Part shown: positions 1 to 10,565 of the stretch, piece after piece | How the letters are laid out: each line of letters starts with the position of its first letter | Numbering within the stretch: the stretch's first letter is position 1 | Source of the DNA: Nymphaea colorata | Lineage: Eukaryota; Streptophyta; Magnoliopsida; Nymphaeales; Nymphaeaceae | Assembly: GCF_008831285.2 (NCBI RefSeq) | Contig: NC_045147.1 | Coordinates: forward strand, 1,574,001-1,638,000 | Length of the DNA stretch: 64,000 nucleotides | Direction of reading: 5' to 3' | Made by a program: the position numbers and the translations under genes | Notes under the pieces: model-generated | Databases searched by the model: none | What the model saw: only the letters and a program-made list of their open reading frames with translations | What the model was told of the DNA's origin: nothing

Positions 1-364
1 ATAATAAAACACTCATTGGGGTTCCTAATCGGGTGATTAAGAAGACAACTAAACGTAAGAATGACATGAAGATACATTTTTAACATGTACATACTCGTGA
101 ATGACTTTTTCGGGTTGGACAAACCTCAACCTCAAAATCAACATAATAATAGAGAAGAATCTCAATCCAAACACTCATTCTCACCGTTCATTCATATATA
201 ACCGGGAAAAATCAATCAACTATGCATGAAAATATTTCAAAACAAAGCAACATTCAAGAAAAGAGATAACATGTTTCAACCCTAAAACGAAATCTTATTT
301 CTCCTTCTCACGCTCCTGGTACACTCAAGAATAGACTTTTGACTCTTAAGAGGAGATTTGAGAA
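1..364 (-). mobile_element. Outer inverted Tat-family LTR, left fragment
   Basis: The reverse complement of this stretch aligns with the internal part of the plus-strand LTRs seen at 6.5-7.3 kb and 18.8-19.6 kb. It shares the 'agagtcaagaagctattcttgagtg' type segment, the motif around 'catgcatagttg', and the stretch before 'aggaacccaatgag'. It stops at the GAGAA target duplication (360-364) where the Tat element inserted. The other half resumes at 20965. The remainder of this LTR, and any element body attached to it, would lie to the left of the window. Confidence 0.8.
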
Positions 365-1091
365 TGTAATCACCCTAAATTTTTCCAAAATGCTACACTC
401 TTTTACCAAAACACAAAACCCAATTTTTTGGATCAAAATTAGTTTCAAAAACACAATTCAGATCCAAGTCAAGCATTTCAAACCCAAAATTCGAAATTAA
501 GTTTGAAACGACAAAATTTAAGCGTCGCGCGTGTGTGGACCTTCCCTTTGTTTTAAGGTCTCAATCTCACGCCAAAACATGCTTTAAACCCAAGTTGCAT
601 TTTCCGATTTTTCTTCAAAATAACCCGTTAGGGGGCGATTTTCAACATTTTTAGTCGCCATTAGGCCTACATACACCCCAAAAATGAATTTTTAGACCTA
701 ACAGCTAATCAAACTTAGGCAAAACCTATACAAAATTATTTGAAAATGTTATAAAATTTTAAAAAATTTGAATTTTGAGTTTTGGCTCCAAAACTCTCTA
801 TAAATACCCATATTCTCCCTCTTGGGCAAAAAAGCTAGCCCTTGGAGAAGCCTTAGTGTATTCTCACTTGAGGACGTAGAGTTTTTAGCTCTCTTCCTCC
901 ATTTCCCTCTTCTTCTTTCTTTTCATTTCTCTCTTCTTCTCCAACTTGGAGCAAGCTTCATCAAGTTACAACTCTTCAAGGGAGCACGAAGATCTCTTGG
1001 AGGCCTCATCTTCATCATCTTGGATCTCTATTCAAGGTGAATCTAAGATCATTCCAAGGAAGGGTGATCATTTTCTTCCCAAAATCATTCT
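365..1091 (+). repeat. Tat element 5' LTR, part 1
   Basis: This is the U3 side of the 5' LTR up to the copia insertion point. Compared with the 3' LTR (17474 onward) it differs at about one base in ten over the first 200 bp. It lacks a GC-rich block of about 420 bp (17709-18126 in the 3' copy) and the block at about 18303-18465. The last five bases, ATTCT, are the target site duplicated by the copia element. Confidence 0.85.
799..806 (+). promoter_or_regulatory. TATA box of Tat 5' LTR
   Basis: TATAAATA sits in the sequence CTCTATAAATACCC, which is conserved in the 3' LTR (18475-18482) and, on the minus strand, in the outer inverted LTR near 21320. Its conservation in three LTR copies supports it as the U3 core promoter. 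In this copy the copia insertion lies about 285 bp downstream. Confidence 0.65.
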
Positions 1092-1261
1092 TGTTGAAAT
1101 TGGAAAGTTTGCTTTAAGTGTTGTAGTCATTTGATTATTTAAAAGTTAGAGTTCTCTTTTGTCTTTTTACTACTTTATTTGTCCTACTTTTGTAACTGCC
1201 ACAACCGTGCCGTAATCTCTCTTTAAGTAGAGAATAGAGCATGATATGGAAAAGAACTTTT

Positions 1262-1303
<42 letters not shown>

Positions 1304-1328
1304 TTCTCCCCTTCTCCATCACGCAACA
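1092..1328 (+). repeat. copia 5' LTR
   Basis: This is a 237-bp LTR, TG...CA, containing a 37-bp CT microsatellite (1264-1300). The partner LTR at 6245-6467 has a shorter CT run, which accounts for the length difference. Confidence 0.93.
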
Positions 1329-1341
1329 TGGTATTAGAGCC
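1329..1341 (+). promoter_or_regulatory. copia primer binding site (tRNA-iMet type)
   Basis: TGGTATTAGAGCC follows the LTR terminal CA directly. It matches the usual plant copia primer site TGGTATCAGAGCC with one change, so initiator methionine tRNA is the likely primer. Confidence 0.85.
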
Positions 1342-2041
1342 ACTGCTGCTGTGATCGTCTCAGATTGCTGGCGTGATCTTCTCAGGCTGCCGCTGGCGTG
1401 ATCTCCTCAAGATGCTGACGTGATCTTCACAGGCTGCTGGCATGATCTTCTCTTGTCTCTCTTGCTGTATCGTCTCAGACTGCTGCTTACGTGATCATCT
1501 CAGGCTGTTGCTGGCGTGATCACTGATTTCTCTCATATTTCTTGCTGCGTGGAGGAGGACCTGATCTCGCCTATGTGGAAGTCATTATCAGATCCTCAAG
1601 TGAAGTTGATATGCTGTTTGTGGCTGTGGTTTAAGGGATGATCAGAGGTTCTGGTGAAGCAGAATATATGCAGATTTTCTCTATGCTAGACGTGGACTTG
1701 CTTTGTGAGAGTTGAGGCAGAATATATGTGGAACTTATTTACGCAATATGTGGACTTGCTGTTTGAGAGTTGAGGTTGGGAATAGTAGAAGCAGCGGTAG
1801 ACTTTGTTTGTAAGGTTGTGCTTTCAGCAGAATAATTTCAGCCAGTTTGTTCCCTGTTCTTTCTTGTGTGCTTTCAGCAGAATATTTTCAGCAAGTTTTT
1901 CCCTGTTTTCTTGTTGTTTGGGGTTGTGAAAGAAGCTTGTGCACGTTTCTTATTTTTTGTTCCTGACATATGCGTGACATATGCGTGAAGTTGCTGCATA
2001 TATATTTTATCTTGGTATTCTCATTCTTTCTGTGATTTATT

Positions 2042-2872
2042 ATGGCTGAAAACCACAAATCAGAGGGTGGTAATGATCATAAAGGAGTTGGAAATCCCTT
2101 CTCCTATGGATCTACGGTTAAATTAGATAGACACAACTATGAATTGTGGTCCCGATCCTTTATGTTGTCAGTCAAAGGACATCGAAAGGGACACATAATT
2201 GAAGAGGATGAGCCTATTAACAAGTCAGGAAAGTACATAACCTTGGAAGAGAATGACAACATGGTTATTTCTTGGATTATGAATAGAGTCCAACCACAAA
2301 TTGCTTCTACTATTACTTAGTATACTACTGCGAAGGAGATGTGGGAATTCCTTAGACAGGCATATTCACAAGATAAGAATGTGAGTAAAATCCTTCAAGT
2401 TGAAGAAGAGTTGCACAACCTCCGACAGGGAAATCAGGATTTATCACAATACTTTGCAACAGTTAAAGCTACCTATGAACGTCTGAAATTCTTGCGTCCT
2501 CCAGGCAAATCTTGTTATAAGCCACACTTTGAACCTACTATGGTTGCAAAGTTTCTTGCTGGTCTCTCTCCTAAGTATACTGCTGCTAAGGATCAGATGC
2601 TCACTAGAAGTGAAATTCCTAATCTCTCTGATGCATATAACAGACTTAGTCATCTTGCTATTAGCTTGTCTCATCCAGCTGGTGTGACGCCTGCTTCTGC
2701 CCTTGCTGTGGGGGGTGGTCGTGGTCATGGCTCTACCTATAGTGCCAGAGGAAGAGGTATAGGTCGTGGAACTGGGGGCTGTGGGAGGCTCCAATGCACC
2801 TATTGTGGAAAAATTGGACAGTTAGATGATCGCTGTTGGGATAAACATGGTCGCCCATCCTTTTTTTTATAG
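2042..2872 (+). pseudogene. copia gag (broken)
   Basis: The frame starts at an ATG with the copia Gag N-terminal pattern (KLDRHNYELWSRSFMLSVKG) and is broken by a TAG at 2318-2320. It resumes in frame with the Gag_pre/UBN2-type region (MWEFLRQAYS, FLAGLSPKY) and ends in a single zinc knuckle near 2796-2840. The knuckle keeps its three cysteines (CTYC...C) but its histidine position is glutamine (GQL). A run of eight T's near 2862 leads straight into a stop, where gag and pol lose frame. The family role is the capsid protein packaging the element RNA. This copy is non-functional. Confidence 0.85.
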
Positions 2873-2881
2873 GGAAGAAAT

Positions 2882-5800
2882 ATGGTCACCAAACAGGGCA
2901 AGAGCCCTACTCACTCTTCTATGGGCTCTGCACAAACTGCCACTCCTACGGTGGAGGACTCTTCGTCTAGTATAGCACCAAAGACAGTTACAGTTAGCAT
3001 TGACAAAGTTGAGTATGAGCAATTTTTAGCACACAAAGCCTCACAGGCTTCAGCTTCCACAGCATTGATTGATCGAGCCTTCTCAGCGGGTCCTTCCACG
3101 TCTGACTCAGGTACTTCGTGGATTATTGATTCAGGAGCACCGAGACATTTCTGTAGTAGACCTGGGTCTTTCACTACTCTGCATAAATTTCTCCAGCCAC
3201 GTCATGTAAAAATTGCAGATGGTAGACTATCACCCATATTGAGTTATGGAGATGTGAAGCTACCTCAGTCTATGACTATTCCACATGTTTTATATGCTCC
3301 TAAATTTCCATCTCATTTACTCTCTGTTAGACAGTTGACTACTGATTTACATTGTCGTATTATTTTTTACCCTGGTTCATGCTCATTTCAGGACTTGCAA
3401 ACTGGGAAGACGATTGGTGGCGGCTATGAGAAAGGGGGCGTCTACATCCTGTCGGCTCCTATGGGTCTTGCTGCTACCTCTTTTACATCAGAGCCTACAG
3501 TCTTCCAATGGCATCTCCGGCTTGGTCACCCTTGAGCACCCAAGCTCCGTTCTCTCCTACCTAATCTTTCAGTTCCAGAGTCTTTTTAGTGTGAGGCTTG
3601 TCAACTTGGCAAGCACACACGTAGTAGTTTTCCTTCGAGTCTTAGTCCTCAAGTCAAGGGTTATTTGATCTTCTTCATGTTGATGTGTGGGGGCCTAGCA
3701 AGGTTGCTAGCTGAAATAAGTTTAGGTACTTTCTTGTCGTTGTTGATGATTATTCTCGAGTCAGTTAGGTATTCCATTTGAAGGAAAGATCTGAAGTAAT
3801 TTGTATTCTCAAAAACTTGATTATTGAAATAAAGACTCAATTTGGTTCTATGGTTAAGTGTATTCGCACTGATAATGCTCTTGAGTTCAAATCATCTATC
3901 TTAATGACATTTTATGCTAAAAATAGTATCTCTCCCCAATTTACATGTCCTCATAACTCACAACAAAATGGAGTTGCCGAACGAAAACATCGGCAACTTC
4001 TAACTGTTGCTCGTACCCTAATGCTTCATAATCATGTACCTGCATACTTATGGGGTGATGCCATACTCATGGCTTGTTACCTGACCAATCGTTTGCCGTC
4101 ATCCTCCAACAAAGTACCTATTAAACTTGTTTATCCCAATCGAAGCTTATTTTCCATTGCACCAAAAGTTTTTTGTTGTACCTATTTTGTTCACATTTTT
4201 GGGCCTAAACATGATAAACTTGTTGCTCAAGCCATTAAGTGTGTGTTCATTGGCTATCCTCGAAACCAAAAAGGGTACAAGTGCTTTGATCCGGTAACTC
4301 ACAAAGAGTATATCAGTGCGGATGTCACTTTTTTCGAGTCTCGGTCTTACTTTAGTCCTACTTCTGCATCATCTGAAATGCCTTGTCCTATCCTTTTTCC
4401 TATCCCTCCTGTCCTGTTGCAATCTTTTCCATCTCCTACTCTGACTATGAATAGGTTTTAGGATCCTCCATTGGTCTACACTCGGCGATAGGACCCCTCT
4501 CATGGTCGACCATCAGACTCTTCTCATGATGTGAGCTCCACTGAAGTAAGTATACCTGATGGTGTTCCTTCAGACGACTTGCCTATAGCCCTGCACAAAG
4601 GCAAGAGATAGTGTACCATGCATCCTATCTCTCACTTTGTTTCAACTGCCCATCTTGATGATAACTTACAACAGTTTCTTAAGGCTATGGCAGTTCATAT
4701 TGTCCCAACTTGTCATTAACAGGCCTTACTAGATTGTAAATGTCGAACAGCTATGCAAGATGAGATGGATGCTCTCGTACAGCGTGGTACCTGGGAGTTG
4801 GTCGATCCACCTGAAGATTGTGACATTGTTGGCTCCAAATGGGTATTTACAATAAAATATCATTCAGATGGGTCAGTAGAGCGATACAAGGCTCGATTAG
4901 TGGCTAAAGGTTACACTCAGACATACGGGGTTGACTTCTTTGAGACGTTCTCTCTAGTGGCCAGATTGGGCACTATTCGCCTTATTATTTCTGTTGCGGT
5001 ACACTCTGATTGGCCTATGTATCAGCTTGATGTGAAGAATGCCTTTCTGTATGGTGATCTTGAGGAGACTGTATATATGCAGCAACCTCCAGGGTTCGAG
5101 AAACAGGGGGAGTGTACTAAAGTGTGTCGGTTGAAGAAGGCTATCTATGGACTTAAACAAAGTCCCAGAGCATGGTACCACAAATTATCAGAGGTGGTTT
5201 CACAATATGGATTTGAACGATCTCCTTTGGATCATTCTCTATTCATCAAGAAGACCTCCACAGGTATAGTTGTCATGATAGTATATGTTGATGACATTAT
5301 CTTGATAGGTGACTGTAGTCAAAAAATATCTGCTACAAAGGCTTTTCTTCAAAAGCATTTTGTCATGAAGGATCTTGGTCACTTGAGATATTTTCTTGGG
5401 ATTGAAGTTGTGGAGAACAAAGAAGGTGTAGTATTGTCTCAAAGAAAGTATGTCCTTGATCTACTACAGGACACAGGGATGCTAGGGACCAAGCCGGCTA
5501 ATCTCCCTACGAATCCACGTATTCATCTTCATGATGATCAATCAGAACTAGTAGATTCCTGATCTTACAGGTCTCTCATTGGAAAACTGCTTTATGTTAC
5601 TTTCACAAGACCAGACATTAGCTTTGCTGTTGGAAAATTAAGCCAGTTTATGGAAAAGCCTAGAAAAGTCCATTGGGATGCAGCGTTGATGGTGTTGAAA
5701 TACCTAAAATCATCCCCAGGCAGAAGCCTCTTCTTTAAGAAAGGTGAATCTCTAGATGTTGCTGCTTACAGTGATGCTGACTATGCAGGGTCTGTTGATG

Positions 5801-6237
5801 ATAGAAGGTCCACAACTGGCTTCTGTATCTTTCTTGGGGGTAATCTCATATCATGGAGAAGCAAGAAACAAAATGTAGTCTCTAGATCAAGTGCAGAATC
5901 TGAATATAGAGCAATGGCTCAAACAGCGACTGAGATGACATGGGTTAAATCTATGCTAGCGAATATGAGTATTCATGTTCCTCTTCCTATGAAAATGTAC
6001 TGTGATAATAAGGTTGCCACTTATATTGCAAACAATCCAGTATTTCATGAAAGAACTAAGCACATTGAGGTGGATTGTCATTATATTCGGGATCTTATAA
6101 AAGAAGGTGTGGTGTCTACGGTTCATGTAGCTTCTAAAGACCAAGCAGCAGATATATTTATGAAAGCTCTTCCGATTGGTGATTTCTCTAGATGTTGTGA
6201 CAAGCTGAGCATGGTTGATATCTATGCTCCAGTTTGA
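2882..6237 (+). pseudogene. copia pol: protease, integrase, RT, RNase H (broken)
   Basis: Segments in order are as follows. The aspartic protease has its DSG triad at about 3128 (IIDSGAPRHFC). The GAG-pre-integrase motif WHLRLGHP is followed by a stop at 3533. The integrase core carries RTDNALEF near 3865 and GVAERKH near 3975, which hold the second Asp and the Glu of the DDE triad. Reverse transcriptase occupies 4753-5562 with YVDDIILIG near 5285. RNase H occupies 5650-6237 with SDADYAGSVDDRRSTTG and the conserved SAESEYRA. Stops or frame changes occur near 3535, 3763, 4459, 4609, 4717 and 5560. The domain order is that of Ty1/copia. The family enzyme reverse-transcribes and integrates the element; this copy cannot. 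Confidence 0.9.
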
Positions 6238-6244
6238 GGGAGAG
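6233..6244 (+). promoter_or_regulatory. copia polypurine tract
   Basis: TTGAGGGAGAG lies immediately before the 3' LTR and overlaps the end of the RNase H frame. This is the plus-strand primer position expected in copia elements. Confidence 0.8.
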
Positions 6245-6467
6245 TGTTGAAATTAGAAAGTTTGCTTTAAGTGTGGTAGTCATTTGATTATTTAAAAGTT
6301 AGAGTTCTCTTTTGTCTTTTTACTACTTTATTTCTCCTACTTTTGTAACTGCCACAACCGTGCCCTAATCTCTCTTTAAGTAGAGAGTAGAGCACGATAT
6401 GGAAAAGAACTTTTTACCGTCTCTCTCTCTCTCTCTCTCGTGTTCTCCCCTTCTCCATCACGCAACA
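6245..6467 (+). repeat. copia 3' LTR
   Basis: This 223-bp LTR shares ends with the 5' copy. Six substitutions separate them outside the microsatellite. It is followed by the ATTCT target duplication (6468-6472), after which the Tat LTR sequence resumes. Confidence 0.93.
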
Positions 6468-6472
6468 ATTCT

Positions 6473-8588
6473 CATAAGAGGTATGTAACCCACATCCCAC
6501 TTCACGCTTTTCTTCCTTTCTTCATCTCCCTATGGTCATATAAGATAGCTCTAAAATCTCTATTTTAGAGTCAAGAAGCTATTCTTGAGTGCACCAAGAG
6601 CATGAGAAGCAGAAGTGACATTTCATTTTATGATTGAATCATGCTATCTTTTTTCTTGAATATATTCTTGTCTTGCTTCTCCCATTTTCCTCTTCTCTTC
6701 ATCTTCCCATGGCCATATGAGATAGCTCTCAATCTCTATTTTAAAGTCAAGAAGCTATGCTCGAGTGCACCGAGAGCATGAGAGGAGATGTTATTTCATT
6801 TTTTAGTTGCATCATGTTCCATCTTTTCTTGAATATAGCCTTGTTGTAATGTTTTTTTTTCCTTTCTTCTTCATCTCCCCATGGCGATATGAGACAGCTC
6901 TCAATCTCTATTTTAGAGTCAAGAGACTATGCTCGAATGCACTGGAAGCATGAGAAGATGAGATGATATTACATTTTATGATTGAATCGTGTTCTCTCTC
7001 TCTTTTCTTGACTATTGCCTTATTTCAAAATATTATCCATGCATAGTTGTTTGATTTTCCATTTATATGTGAAACACAGCGAGAATGAGAGTATGGTTTG
7101 GGACCCTTTATTCTTATGTTAATTTTTGAGGTTGGGACTTGTCCAACCCAGGGAAAATCCTCATGAATATGTACATGTTAATATGCAATTTCATGTTATT
7201 TCATGTCAGTTTTCTTTTTAATCATTCTATTAGGAACCCAAATGAGCATATTATCGTATGGTTTGTTTTTCTTTCATACCAATGGTGGAAGAAACATATT
7301 CCCTTGTAACAAACTAAGTAACTATGTTTTATATTCATATACCAAAAATATTTGAGATCATGTTTTTCAAAATATTTTCGAAAAACCCTTTCTAATATGG
7401 TTTTGGAGACTTAGCTTGGACTCTTACATGAGTTCAAGCGCCCCTCCAGCCTGCATCAAACTTGAAGTCGGTTATTTTAAGTTATTTCTTGATTTCTAAT
7501 CTCATGAAGACACGTATATATGTACATGTTATATATATGTATGCGCACATGATGATTCCCTTCATCATTCTCTATTTATATTTTCACATTCTATTTTATG
7601 AATTTTCATCTGCACATGAATGCGTATATACGTGTGTTCTATTCCTCTCTTTTGAATATTTTATTTCTCTTTTAAGACAAATATCTTTCCTTACAAAATT
7701 TCTTATACATACACATATATACATACGTATATTTCTCTTTTCCTCTAAAATCTCTCTTTTTCTTCAAATCCACATCCCTTTTCTTTTAAATTTTCATATG
7801 TGTATACATGATGGTATGTACATGTATATGCATGTCTTTCTCTCTCTTTCTTTTCATGAGAGTATGTTATCTTTTATATTCTTTTTAACTATTTCCTCTC
7901 ATGATCTTTTTATTTACTGACTTCATCAAGACCAAAAATCAAGTAATGACACAATATTGGATTCATGCTTGATGGTCTACAACCCCAATCCATTTTCAAA
8001 AATTTTTCCTTAGATGTATGTGATAGTAAGAATGTCTTTAGATAAATGTTGTGGTGGGAATGAATCATATAGGATCAATGCATTCATGCATCCACATTCA
8101 CTTAACACCACAAATGATCACAAGCACATCCCTGAAAGAACTTAAGCAAGATGAGATGAAGCTCTAACTAGGTAGTAACCGAAATAGAGTAAAATCTCAA
8201 ACCTACTTAAAGTCTTAAGAGAACACTAAAATGACTTCAAAATGATTTCCTATGCTTTCCCAATGATATTTACAAAGATTTCTCAATTATAGTTTTCCCT
8301 GAAATATTTCACATTTACAAGTAATGCTTCAAGAACCTTTTTAAAAGTTTGAAACATCAAACTTTCAATATTTTTCTATACCGTATATAAAATGAAAAAT
8401 ATGTTTAAGCCAAAACAAAATGCATCAATAATAAACATAGCCCTTGGATTGATTACTCTAGTAAAGGCACTGGGAACGGTCGATCCTCGTACTGACGGGC
8501 GAGTCCCCTCTCTTTCTCATTTTCAAAACAAAACTCATTTTTCTGGAGCACTCTAAAGCCAAAAATAAAAATTTTGGGGATGCGAACA
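6473..8588 (+). repeat. Tat element 5' LTR, part 2
   Basis: The LTR resumes at CATAAGAGGTATG, which is continuous in the 3' LTR at about 18765. It runs to GCGAACA at 8588. It contains the three-fold tandem block described separately. Long ORF-like stretches here (for example 7462-7920) are AT-rich, have no coding character and match non-coding LTR sequence in the other copies. With part 1 the LTR totals about 2.84 kb. Confidence 0.85.
6500..7020 (+). repeat. Three degenerate tandem units (about 170-180 bp) inside the LTR
   Basis: The unit starts near 'cttcatctccc(c)atggccatat', contains 'tctattttagagtcaagaagctat' and 'gcatgagaag', and ends with 'attgaatcatg' and 'tcttttcttgaata'. It recurs at about 6500, 6690 and 6870. 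The 3' LTR holds the same three units (about 18815-19320). The outer inverted LTR appears to have only one. Confidence 0.75.
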
Positions 8589-8590
8589 GA

Positions 8591-8610
8591 TGGTGACCGT
8601 GATGGGACCC
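8591..8610 (+). promoter_or_regulatory. Putative Tat primer binding site
   Basis: TGGTGACCGTGATGGGACC starts two bases after the LTR end. The position and the leading TGG fit a tRNA 3'-end complement. I could not match the tRNA species with certainty. Confidence 0.55.
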
Positions 8611-9387
8611 GTCATCATTTGGCTATGATTATAATTGATGCATTTTCACAAACTTGAACGTCTCATGTATTACCGATGATAAAGCAAGTCCTCTACTTTA
8701 GCCTTGACCCCATCGGTATTTCATTACATTGCTTGATGATTGTGCTTGCTTACTTGTGTATAAGACTAATTAAGGAAGATCAATCATGTTCACTTAGATT
8801 TAGTATCAAATACAACCCTCCTCAATTTAAAAGTTGTTTGAAAACAATGTTTGCTCTTCTATTTATTTTAATCACCATTTTTGGCAACATTGCATTAGAA
8901 ACAACTTATTGTTCATGATTTTTCATACTTCAAAATTCCTCATACCTATTTGTCATGGTCATCATGTTGTCGGGCTTGGTCTTAGGCAGTAGCACAAGAC
9001 TAAGTCTTATAACTGGACCACACCTTGGGCAGGAAAGCCCCCTCGTTAGTACCATGAGTGGTAATTTGTGGTATATCAACGACTGATCAAGAAGAAGTTG
9101 ATGAACCCTATCCTCAATTGCCTAAGGAAGAATCTATGCTAGTACTAAGTGATTCAGCTAAAGTATCTAAGCATAACTTGAGATTAGATTATCATGACAC
9201 AAAATTGTCTCAATTAGGTCTCTATATCTATTTTGTCCAAAATTATTTCAAATGACATATGGATGTGCATAAAACCTTGTGTGATGTTTTACAACCTCAT
9301 TATATACCTCTACTCTATATTGTCTTTGTCAACCTAGTCAATCTTTTTCACTAATCTAAACTCTACCCTTTAGAGTCATCATTCAAG
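8611..9387 (+). other. Tat 5' leader
   Basis: This region between the primer site and ORF1 has no recognisable domain. Short open stretches at 8676-8918 and 9058-9255 show no known motif. It probably acts as untranslated leader or the degraded start of the upstream ORF. Confidence 0.5.
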
Positions 9388-10218
9388 ATGTATTCTTTCC
9401 AACGTAGTGTCACCTACCCTTATGATCACGTCCTCTTCGGGGAATGACCCGAACGGTCTACCTACATCTCACTTGAGTTTAAACCTTTGGCTCCCGATTG
9501 GTATCGGTCTTGGCATCTCACCTTCTCTCGGATGTTTTCATCTTACTTTGAAGAATGTGGGTTAGAGACAGTGGCAGCTAGAAGAATGCAATCAGTGGAT
9601 AGAAATTTGGTGCATGAAATTGCCGAGCGATGGAACCTCTTTTTGGATTTCATGGGGAGAAATGACAGTGCTATTAGACGAATTTCTGAAATTGGAGCCC
9701 AGGTTGAACCTTCCACTCTACCTCAAAAAACCTTAAGAAGAATTAAACATTGTATGATGCTTTGTACAGTGGGAGTGACCATCTTCTCTAATGAAAGTGA
9801 CCTCCTAGATGTTCATATTGCCAAACTTTTTCAGATATGGGGGAATAGTGGGACCCGACACTTGTCAGTAGCAATGACGGCCTTGGCTTCTCTCTATCGA
9901 AGACTCATCCACTTTACCATTGGAGATACTGACTTCATAGATGGATGCACATATGCTTTACAATTGTGGTTCCACAAGCATGCGGGACCTCAAACCAGTC
10001 TATTCAGAAACACTGATGGAGCATTAACAATCTTAGAACAATACCGCCATTTGATCGAATAGTTGGATGGAGATGAGATCATTTGGGACTATTGTGATCG
10101 TCGTCAGTGCTCACCTCAATATACTCACCATCATCATAGGCATACCACACTCTTGGGCCCTTATTTTATGGTTGATTATTGTGTTGATAAATGCATGAGA
10201 CAGTTCTCTCAAAGGTAG
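9388..10218 (+). pseudogene. Tat upstream ORF1 (broken)
   Basis: An ATG at 9388 opens a frame interrupted by TGA near 9445, open to TAG at 10060, and continuing in the same frame to 10218. The longest piece, about 190 residues, has a conserved-looking core (WYRSWHLTFSRMFSSYFEE, PQKTLRRIKHC, LASLYRRLIHFTIGDTDF). Removing the two stops would give about 275 residues. Its position ahead of gag matches the extra ORF of unknown function reported in Tat/Ogre elements. I do not recognise a catalytic motif or a named domain. Confidence 0.6.
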
Positions 10219-10565
10219 AAGATGGTTTCTGTGCATACACTAATTGAAGCTATTCATCAATTGCAGTAGCTCGACAAGAATGGAAGACACAAATATCATA
10301 TACTTGGTTCACAGGCCTAATGGTAAATAAGGAATATGCTAAGTGGTGGGATGCTAACTGACTACCATCCATCATTCCTTAAAAGTTTATGTTGTCAATT
10401 TTGTACTCCTTATTTCATCTTCAGTCTTTATCATCTTTGTTGGTGTTTTCTTTGGATGTAACTTTTAAAAACTCTTAATGCAATATGAACATTCATTTTG
10501 TCATCATTTCCCTCCAATGACTTCATTTTCTTGTCTTACAAGGTGAATACTTGAAAGCCAATAAG

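Larger units (their letters stand above)
1092..6467 (+). mobile_element. Ty1/copia retrotransposon nested in the Tat 5' LTR
   Basis: This 5376-bp element is bounded by LTRs that begin TGTTGAAATT and end CACGCAACA. A perfect 5-bp target duplication ATTCT flanks it (1087-1091 and 6468-6472). The tRNA-iMet-type primer site and the polypurine tract are both in place. The pol order protease, integrase, RT, RNase H is diagnostic of Ty1/copia. The two LTRs differ at 6 positions over about 200 alignable bases outside the CT microsatellite (about 3%), so it is much younger than its Tat host. The coding region has several stops and frameshifts. I could not assign the copia lineage. Confidence 0.93.

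Noticed and set aside
7462-7920. 152-codon ORF on + strand and its counterpart at 19808-20227
   Set aside because: Both lie in the same part of the two Tat LTRs. They are AT-rich, low-complexity sequence rich in Phe, Leu, Ile and His with no domain.
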